Assembly: GCF_005222485.1 (NCBI RefSeq)
Contig: NZ_CP029078.1
Coordinates: 5,979,501-6,043,500 of the forward strand
Direction of reading: 5' to 3'
Source of the DNA: Streptomyces griseoviridis
GTDB lineage: Bacteria > Actinomycetota > Actinomycetes > Streptomycetales > Streptomycetaceae
DNA: 64,000 nucleotides
The notes beneath the pieces are model-generated. The model was not told the DNA's origin. It made no database searches and saw nothing but the letters and a program-made list of their open reading frames with translations. A program made the position numbers and the translations under genes. Positions within the stretch are counted from its first letter, which is position 1, and each line of letters starts with the position of its first letter. This document shows positions 58,730-64,000 of this stretch, piece after piece.

Positions 58730-58742
58730 TTACTGGCAGTAA
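58730..58742. promoter_or_regulatory. palindrome B (TTACTG-G-CAGTAA)
   Basis: A perfect 6-bp inverted repeat with one central base, three bases past palindrome A. It shares the TTACT half-site with palindrome C. Confidence 0.6.
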
Positions 58743-58856
58743 GACCCGACTGTCGCTCTGTCAGAGTCCGTCCCGGTATACCCCCTTTCATTTCCGCGTT
58801 CTGCGGCACCCTGCGCAGTCGGTCGGGACCTATGGGTCGCCCCGTGGTTATCCGGC

Positions 58857-58874
58857 CGTTACTAGCCAGTAACG
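58857..58874. promoter_or_regulatory. palindrome C (CGTTACT-AGCC-AGTAACG)
   Basis: A perfect 7-bp inverted repeat with four central bases. The TTACT/AGTAA arms match palindrome B, about 125 bp away, suggesting the same regulator at two sites. Confidence 0.6.
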
Positions 58875-59248
58875 AACCCCCTTGTGCGGGCGGCGAGAAT
58901 GCACCACGATCGGCGACGCTCGGTCCATTCCCGCACCCCGGCAGCCCGTCGGGTCGCGGGAGTTCCTGGGTCCCCACCGAGCAGGGTCGGCGCCCCGGGC
59001 GCCGGCTCTTGGGCAGGGGGGTCTTCGCCCGTCCGGCGGAGCCTGCCCGGCAGGGTTGTGCGTGATGTGCGTCAGGCGCGACCAGTGGTTGTCGCTCGGG
59101 GGTGATCGCCGGTGATCGGTGCGCGGTTCGCGCCTCCGAGTACGGGCGCTCTCCTTCCCGAGGACGTAGCACTTCTCCCATCCCTGCCCGGCTGAGCCGC
59201 CTTCGGGGGCAGTCGGGTCAGGAGATGTACGTCCGAGAAGGAGGAAAT

Positions 59249-59881
59249 ATGGAGTCCCAGGTGCGTGGCGGGACCAGATGGAAGCGGTTCGCTGTGGTCA
59301 TGGTGCCCAGCGTCGCCGCTACGGCCGCGATAGGTGTCGCCCTTGCACAGGGTGCTCTCGCCGCGTCGTTCAGCGTGTCGGGCCAGTCGTTCAAGGTGAC
59401 GGCGAACCAGCTCGACGGCACGGGCTTCGTCCAGTACGGGGCGCTCGACCAGGGCTACACGCTCACCGGTGACAAGACGGTTCACCCCGTCGCCGTCTCG
59501 GCGTTCAAGTCCGCGACGATCCAGAACATGTGTCAGTCGGTGGTCACCCCTGGCATCCCGCTGCTCGGGTCGGTCAGCCTCACCCTGAAGGCCGGCGAGG
59601 ACAAGCCGGTCGAGGCGTCCAACCTCTACATCGATGTCGCCGATCTGGAAGCGGACGCGACGTTCACCAACATCAACATCGGTGTGGCGGCCAAGGACTC
59701 GACCAAGGGTCCCGGCATGAAGGGCGGGAACGAGCAGTCGAACCCGAACGGGTTCGCACAGGAGGCCGACAAGGCCGTCCTGAAGAACGTGAAGCAGACG
59801 GCGTGGGCGACCACCGCCGGAACCTTCAAGCTCAGCGGCCTGAAGATGTCCCTGTCGACGGGCACCCACGAGTGCTACTGA
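59249..59881 (+). CDS. DUF6230 exported protein
   Basis: The 210-residue protein has a basic start, a hydrophobic segment (about 12-35, AVVMVPSVAATAAIGVALAQ) and an exported domain with SFSVSGQSFKV, NMCQSVVTPG and ASNLYIDVADLEADATF. This fits DUF6230. Some Streptomyces annotations call such proteins cholesterol esterase, but no GxSxG serine hydrolase motif exists here, so that label is unsupported. ATG 59249 has AAGGAGG upstream. It is the first gene of an operon with a DUF6114 membrane protein and a LEA-like exported protein. Confidence 0.85.
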   Translation: MESQVRGGTRWKRFAVVMVPSVAATAAIGVALAQGALAASFSVSGQSFKVTANQLDGTGFVQYGALDQGYTLTGDKTVHPVAVSAFKSATIQNMCQSVVTPGIPLLGSVSLTLKAGEDKPVEASNLYIDVADLEADATFTNINIGVAAKDSTKGPGMKGGNEQSNPNGFAQEADKAVLKNVKQTAWATTAGTFKLSGLKMSLSTGTHECY

Positions 59882-59997
59882 GCACTCGGTGACGGGCGGG
59901 GGAGCCGGTGGCGCCCCCGCCCTTCCACTCTCCCGCCGTGCTTCACACACGGCACACATCACCACCACGGCAACACCGCACCAGGGAGCTGTTTTCC

Positions 59998-60549
59998 ATG
60001 AGCGCCGAGACCCCTGCCGCCGCAGACCAGTTCGCTCGCCGTAGGCAGCAGTTCCGCGCCTGGCGGGGTACCCGTCCGTTCTGGGCCGGCCTGTTCGTCT
60101 TGCTCAGTGGCTTTCCGATCATGTACTTCCCGTACGCGCACCTCCAGATCGGCCACCTCACGCTGGCGATGGCGACCACCGCCGGTGCCGGGTCCCTGAT
60201 CATCGGTGTGCTGCTGGTCGTCCTGGGCATCAGCCTCTGGTACCAGAGGCATGTGCGCACCTTCGCGGGAGTCGCCGCGATCCTGCTCGCCCTGGTGTCC
60301 CTGCCCGTCTCCAACTTCGGCGGCTTCGTCATCGGCTTCCTGCTGGCCATGGTCGGCGGAGCGATGGCCGTCTCCTGGGTCCCGGGCGCCCCCGAGCAGG
60401 ACGAACCGCACCGGCCGGCCCCCGTCGCCGGCGGCGACACCCCCGACGGGCTCACGTTCGACAAGGACACACCTGGTCCGGGCACGCCGGACGATCTGTC
60501 AGGAACGAGCCCCGCAGGCGGGGCGAACGGGAGGCACAGTGCCGGCTGA
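59998..60549 (+). CDS. DUF6114 membrane protein
   Basis: The 183-residue protein has about four membrane helices (near 29-45, 55-80, 85-103 and 105-123) starting at FWAGLFVLLSGFP. A hydrophilic C-terminus follows, rich in Pro, Gly, Asp and Thr. It matches the DUF6114 family that accompanies DUF6230. ATG 59998 is the start. The next gene overlaps it by 11 bp, so the two are coupled. Confidence 0.85.
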   Translation: MSAETPAAADQFARRRQQFRAWRGTRPFWAGLFVLLSGFPIMYFPYAHLQIGHLTLAMATTAGAGSLIIGVLLVVLGISLWYQRHVRTFAGVAAILLALVSLPVSNFGGFVIGFLLAMVGGAMAVSWVPGAPEQDEPHRPAPVAGGDTPDGLTFDKDTPGPGTPDDLSGTSPAGGANGRHSAG

Positions 60550-61915
60550 CGAGGTGACCCACGGGAGCGATGTGGACGCGTCCCGTGTGAGAACCGGGCC
60601 GCGCCACGCGGCACCCAAGAAGCCGCTGTTCACCAGGTTCCACATGCCGGCGGGCAAGGCGATAGCCATGGCCGCCATGCCGACCGCCGTCCTCGTGGGC
60701 ATGGGCTTCACGTCCTCGCTCGCCCTCGCGGACAGCACGGGCAGCAGCCCCGCGCCCGCCAAGAGCCTCAGCGCGGAGGAGTACAAGGACTGCGTCGCGG
60801 CCCTCGACGGCTCCTCGGCCTCGCCGTCGCCGTCCGCGTCGGCGAGCGGGTCGCCCACCGCGGGCGCCTCGGCGACGCCCTCGCCGACCGCGACCCCGGG
60901 CTCCTCCGGGGGCGGCCGCAAGGAGACGGCGGGCCAGGACACGACCTCTTCGCCGGATTCAGGTTCCGACGACAAGGCCACGTCCACCCCCTCACCCTCC
61001 GAAAGCAAGTCCGCGGCGGAAGGCTCCGCGACCCCGTCGCCGTCCGCGTCGGCCGGCTCGGGCGGGCTGCTCGGCACCATCGGTGACGTCGTCTCCGGCA
61101 TCCTCACCGGCGGCGCCTCGGGCACCTCAGGCGCCACGCAGGAGGCCGCTCCGTCGCCGTCCGCCGCCGCCTCGGAGAGCGGCGGGAAGGAGTCCGCCGA
61201 CGGCTCCGACGCGGCGGAGGACGCCGCGGGCAAGGCCACCGACAAGGTGTCAGGGACGGCGAAGGGCACCGCCGAGGACAGCAAGGACACCAAGGACGCC
61301 AAGGACACCACCGAGGACACCGCCGGGAAGGCGGGCGGGACGGCGAAGGACACCACCGACGCCGTCGGGAAGGCGGCCGACGAGGCCACCTCCTCCGTCC
61401 CCGCCCCGACCCCGTCCGCCGACGCCTCCGCCGACGCGGACGGCTGCCCCGCGGCCACCGACGACGAGAGCGGCGTCGACAACAGGGTGCCGGTCTCGGA
61501 CGACCCCTGGCACCTGGACGCCAGTTCGCTGCTCCTCAAGGGCGCCGACTACCAGGGCGTCGTCGAGGTGAGGACGGCGAGCGGCGTCAAGAAGAAGGTG
61601 CTCAAGTACGTCATCTCCGACGGCACCGACATCGGGGACCTGCACCAGACCGTCCTGGACAGCCAGTCGGGGAAGACCTACCACGTGCAGGCCGCCAAGG
61701 GCTCGACGTCCACCATCCGCGACGGCGACACCACGATGTACACGGAGAGCATCTCCGGGAACCTGTTCGGTCTGATCCCGGTGACGTTCACCCCGGACAG
61801 CCCGCCGCCGCTGAACATTCCGCTGATCTTCTTCACCAACGCGAAGGTCGTGCAGGCGGCGCAGTTCGGCGGCGAACTGCACGTACCTGGCCTGCACCAG
61901 TACGCGACCGGCTGA
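60539..61915 (+). CDS. exported protein with LEA-like repeats and conserved C-terminal domain
   Basis: The 458-residue protein has a basic start, a hydrophobic segment (about 42-64) and a long Ser/Pro/Ala/Thr-rich region (about 85-215). A run of Asp/Lys/Thr-rich 11-mer-like units follows (AGKATDKVSG, KGTAEDSKDT, KDTTEDTAGK), like group 3 LEA desiccation proteins. A conserved domain of about 140 residues ends it (WHLDASSLLLKGADYQG, YHVQAAKGSTSTI). GTG 60539 has GGGAGG upstream and lies inside the DUF6114 gene. The LEA resemblance is by eye. Function unknown. Confidence 0.78.
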   Translation: MPADEVTHGSDVDASRVRTGPRHAAPKKPLFTRFHMPAGKAIAMAAMPTAVLVGMGFTSSLALADSTGSSPAPAKSLSAEEYKDCVAALDGSSASPSPSASASGSPTAGASATPSPTATPGSSGGGRKETAGQDTTSSPDSGSDDKATSTPSPSESKSAAEGSATPSPSASAGSGGLLGTIGDVVSGILTGGASGTSGATQEAAPSPSAAASESGGKESADGSDAAEDAAGKATDKVSGTAKGTAEDSKDTKDAKDTTEDTAGKAGGTAKDTTDAVGKAADEATSSVPAPTPSADASADADGCPAATDDESGVDNRVPVSDDPWHLDASSLLLKGADYQGVVEVRTASGVKKKVLKYVISDGTDIGDLHQTVLDSQSGKTYHVQAAKGSTSTIRDGDTTMYTESISGNLFGLIPVTFTPDSPPPLNIPLIFFTNAKVVQAAQFGGELHVPGLHQYATG

Positions 61916-61950
61916 GCCGGTCCCACCAGCCCGTCCGGGAGCCGCACAGG

Positions 61951-61987
61951 CTGAGGGCGCCCACCCGTCCGCGGGGGGCGCCCTCAG
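61951..61987. terminator. bidirectional terminator between the DUF6230 operon and pyk
   Basis: CTGAGGGCGCCC (61951-61962) pairs exactly with GGGCGCCCTCAG (61976-61987). It lies between convergent genes, with no T run. Confidence 0.8.
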
Positions 61988-62013
61988 TGCGTTCGACGGC
62001 GGTGCGGGGACCG

Positions 62014-63444
62014 TCAGTCGGTGTCTCCGCCGCCCAGGTGGTGGACCCGGACCATGTTGGTGGTGCCGGGGACGCCGGGAGGGGAGCCGGCCGTGATGAT
62101 GACCGTCTCGCCCGGCGTGAAGCGGTTGAGCTTGACGATCTCCTGGTCCACCAGGTCGACCATCTCGTCGGTGCTGTTCACGAACGGGACGACGTGCGAC
62201 TCCACGCCCCAGCTGAGCGAGAGCTGGTTGCGGGTGTTCTCGTCCGTGGTGAACGCGATGATCGGCTGCGCGGCGCGGTAGCGGGAGAGCCGGCGGGCCG
62301 TGTCACCCGACTGCGTGAAGGCCACCAGGCCGCGGGCGCCGAGGAAGTCCGCGATCTCGCACGCGGCCCGCGCGACCGAACCGCCCTGGGTGCGCGGCTT
62401 CTTGCCGGGGACCAGCGGCTGGAGGCCCTTGCTGAGCAGCTCCTCCTCGGCCGCCGTGACGATCTTCGACATCGTCTTGACCGTCTCGACCGGGTAGGCG
62501 CCGACCGAGGACTCCGCCGACAGCATGACCGCGTCCGCGCCGTCCAGGATCGCGTTGGCCACGTCGGAGGCCTCGGCGCGGGTCGGACGCGAGTTGGTGA
62601 TCATCGACTCCATCATCTGGGTCGCCACGATCACCGGCTTGGCGTTGCGCCGGCACAGCTCGATCAGCCGCTTCTGCACCATGGGGACCCGCTCGAGCGG
62701 GTACTCGACGGCGAGGTCGCCGCGGGCGACCATCACACCGTCGAACGCCATCACGACGTCCTCCATGTTCTCGACCGCCTGCGGCTTCTCCACCTTGGCG
62801 ATGACGGGGACCCGGCGGCCCTCGCCGTCCATCACCTTGTGGACGTCCGCCACGTCGCTCGCGTCCCGCACGAAGGAGAGGGCGACCAGGTCGCAGCCCA
62901 TGCGCAGCGCGAACCGCAGGTCCTCGACGTCCTTCTCGGAGAGCGCCGGCACGTTGACGGCCGCGCCGGGCAGGTTGATGCCCTTGTGGTCGGAGACGAC
63001 ACCGCCCTCGATGACGATCGTCTTGACCCGGGGGCCGTCGATGTCGACGACCTTCAGCTCGACGTTGCCGTCGTTGATCAGCACCTGGTCGCCGCGCGAG
63101 ACGTCGGCGGGCAGGCCCTTGTAGGTCGTGCCGCAGATGTGCTTGTCGCCGGGGACGTCCTCGGTGGTGATGACGAACTCGTCACCGCGCTCCAGCTCGA
63201 CCGGGCCCTCGGCGAAGGTCTCCAGGCGGATCTTCGGCCCCTGGAGGTCGGCGAGGACACCGATGGCCCGGCCGGTCTCCTTGGCCGCGGCGCGGACGCG
63301 GTCGTACCGCGCCTGGTGCTCGGCGTGGCTGCCGTGGCTGAAGTTGAACCGGGCCACGTTCATTCCGGCCTCGATCATCGAGACCAGCATTTCGTGGGAG
63401 TCGACCGCGGGGCCGAGAGTACAGACGATTTTCGAACGGCGCAT
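62014..63444 (-). CDS. pyk: pyruvate kinase
   Basis: Pyruvate kinase converts PEP and ADP to pyruvate and ATP. The 476-residue protein begins MRRSKIVCTLGPA and has GMNVARFNFSHG, VIAKVEKPQA with the active-site lysine region, MVARGDLAVE and the C-terminal effector domain. ATG 63444 has no Shine-Dalgarno, but TAGGAT sits at -12 to -7, so the transcript is probably leaderless. It lies behind ackA on the same strand with 73 bp between. Confidence 0.96.
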   Translation of the reverse strand: MRRSKIVCTLGPAVDSHEMLVSMIEAGMNVARFNFSHGSHAEHQARYDRVRAAAKETGRAIGVLADLQGPKIRLETFAEGPVELERGDEFVITTEDVPGDKHICGTTYKGLPADVSRGDQVLINDGNVELKVVDIDGPRVKTIVIEGGVVSDHKGINLPGAAVNVPALSEKDVEDLRFALRMGCDLVALSFVRDASDVADVHKVMDGEGRRVPVIAKVEKPQAVENMEDVVMAFDGVMVARGDLAVEYPLERVPMVQKRLIELCRRNAKPVIVATQMMESMITNSRPTRAEASDVANAILDGADAVMLSAESSVGAYPVETVKTMSKIVTAAEEELLSKGLQPLVPGKKPRTQGGSVARAACEIADFLGARGLVAFTQSGDTARRLSRYRAAQPIIAFTTDENTRNQLSLSWGVESHVVPFVNSTDEMVDLVDQEIVKLNRFTPGETVIITAGSPPGVPGTTNMVRVHHLGGGDTD

Positions 63445-63450
63445 GGGGCG

Positions 63451-63485
63451 ATCCTATCGGTTTGTTTCGCTACGGAATATTCCGT
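63451..63485 (-). promoter_or_regulatory. leaderless pyk promoter with ACGGAATATTCCGT palindrome
   Basis: TAGGAT (63456-63451) is at -12 to -7 of the pyk ATG. A perfect 14-bp palindrome ACGGAATATTCCGT occupies 63472-63485, which is -28 to -41, over the -35 region. It is positioned to act as a repressor or activator site for pyk. Confidence 0.6.
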
Positions 63486-63517
63486 CTGGCGGAAGATACA
63501 AATGGGCGCGCGTGCGC

Positions 63518-64000
63518 TCAGTTGCTGTTTTCGACCAGTGCGTAGGTCTGCGTCGCGATTTCCAGTTCTTCGTCGGTCGGCACCACCGCGACCTTGACCC
63601 GGGCGTCCGCCGGCGAGATCAGCCGCGGCGCGTCGCCGCGCACCGTGTTCAGCGCGTCGTCCACCGCGAGGCCCAGGGTCTCCAGGCCGGCGACGGCCGC
63701 CGCGCGGACCGGCGCCGCGTTCTCGCCGACTCCGGCCGTGAACGCGATCGCGTCCACCGTACCGAGTACGGCGTAATAGGCACCGATGTACTTCTTGAGC
63801 CGGTGAATGTAGATCTCGAAGGCGAGGGTGGCCGCCTCGTCCCCCTCGTCGACCCGGCGCCGAATCTCCCGCATGTCGTTGTCGCCGCAGAGTCCGACCA
63901 GACCACTCCGCTTGTTGAGAAGAGTGTCGATTTCGTCGATGGACATTTTGCCAACCCGCGCCAAATGGAAGATGACGGCCGGATCGATGTCCCCGGAGCG
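63518..64000 (-). CDS. ackA: acetate kinase, C-terminal part (partial at window edge)
   Basis: Acetate kinase interconverts acetate and acetyl phosphate with ATP. The visible 160 residues begin inside SGDIDPAVIFHLARVGKM and continue through GLCGDNDMREI and IGAYYAVLGTVDAIAFTAGVGEN, the conserved AckA C-terminal sugar-kinase-fold motifs. The frame stays open to base 64000, so the gene is complete only outside the window. In Streptomyces pta is usually the next gene upstream. Confidence 0.93.
   Translation of the reverse strand, partial: RSGDIDPAVIFHLARVGKMSIDEIDTLLNKRSGLVGLCGDNDMREIRRRVDEGDEAATLAFEIYIHRLKKYIGAYYAVLGTVDAIAFTAGVGENAAPVRAAAVAGLETLGLAVDDALNTVRGDAPRLISPADARVKVAVVPTDEELEIATQTYALVENSN

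Larger units (their letters stand above)
58606..59248. promoter_or_regulatory. 643-bp region before the DUF6230 operon, no gene
   Basis: No gene was found. The left half carries three palindromes, listed separately, in AT-richer DNA. The right half (58900-59240) is GC-rich with a GGCGCCCCGGGCGCC palindrome near 58989-59003, and ends in AAGGAGG for the DUF6230 gene. Short open frames at 58663-58872 and 58832-59115 have poor codon use and no support. Confidence 0.7.

Noticed and set aside
58663..59115. Short open frames before the DUF6230 operon
   Set aside because: They run through the palindromes, lack binding sites and have atypical codon use.
59249..59881. Cholesterol esterase label sometimes used for this family
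   Set aside because: No GxSxG motif or catalytic triad is visible, and the protein is small and beta-rich.

Overview
The window is chromosomal DNA from a high-GC actinomycete, almost certainly a Streptomyces. The evidence is extreme third-position GC, GTG and TTG starts, purine-rich ribosome binding sites, several apparently leaderless genes, and hallmark genes: the cytoskeletal pair scy/filP, a DasR-type chitinase promoter, nucS, cslA/glxA and SCO5389-family and DUF6230/DUF6114 proteins. From memory, the gene order closely follows the S. coelicolor rpmE-to-ackA region (about SCO5359 to SCO5424). The cslA-glxA-cellulase block is an exception, because it has distant locus numbers in S. coelicolor. 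No tRNA, rRNA, insertion sequence, prophage or CRISPR array was seen, and no gene is visibly broken. Most of the window is core chromosome.

Layout. 1-6.4 kb is a translation and cell-envelope run: the rpmE end, prfA, prmC, tsaC, a low-molecular-weight phosphatase homologue lacking its catalytic cysteine, a glyA paralogue and a WecA/TagO-type phosphosugar transferase. 6.5-14.6 kb is the F1Fo ATP synthase operon atpIBEFHAGDC, with a Rex-like operator upstream and a strong terminator. 14.6-25.2 kb holds single genes: DUF2550 protein, secreted chitinase, cobalamin adenosyltransferase, 3-hydroxybutyryl-CoA dehydrogenase, a STAS protein, a large P-loop membrane protein, NucS, an SCO5389-family protein, an F420-type oxidoreductase and a zinc-ribbon protein. 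25.2-29.4 kb is a duplicated ABC ATPase/permease pair. 29.5-34.5 kb is filP and scy. 34.7-37.6 kb holds methylmalonyl-CoA epimerase, thiolase and meaB, followed by a 47-bp tandem repeat array. 38-45.9 kb holds an MFS exporter, a PepSY protein divergent from a two-component system, a MarR regulator, three AIM24 proteins, a DUF3817 protein and a thiamine-binding-fold protein. 46-53.8 kb is cslA-glxA facing a GH6 lipoprotein, then an ArsR-type regulator, an MFS pump and a MarR regulator. 54-64 kb holds a six-cysteine secreted protein, DUF3817, icmA behind a perfect 24-bp palindrome, a TetR regulator, a thioredoxin-TPR protein, the DUF6230/DUF6114/LEA-like operon, pyk and the end of ackA.

How the genes connect. 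A recurring theme is short and branched acyl-CoA chemistry and its B12 support: adenosyltransferase, epimerase, MeaB, IcmA, thiolase, hydroxybutyryl-CoA dehydrogenase and acetate kinase. A second theme is polar growth and surface biology: Scy/FilP, CslA/GlxA and cellulase, chitinase, the phosphosugar transferase and the DUF6230 secreted operon. The least understood loci are the DUF6230/DUF6114/LEA-like operon, whose 643-bp upstream region carries three palindromes, the AIM24 trio, the STAS/P-loop pair and the inactive-looking phosphatase. All function calls come from reading the sequence. No database search was run.
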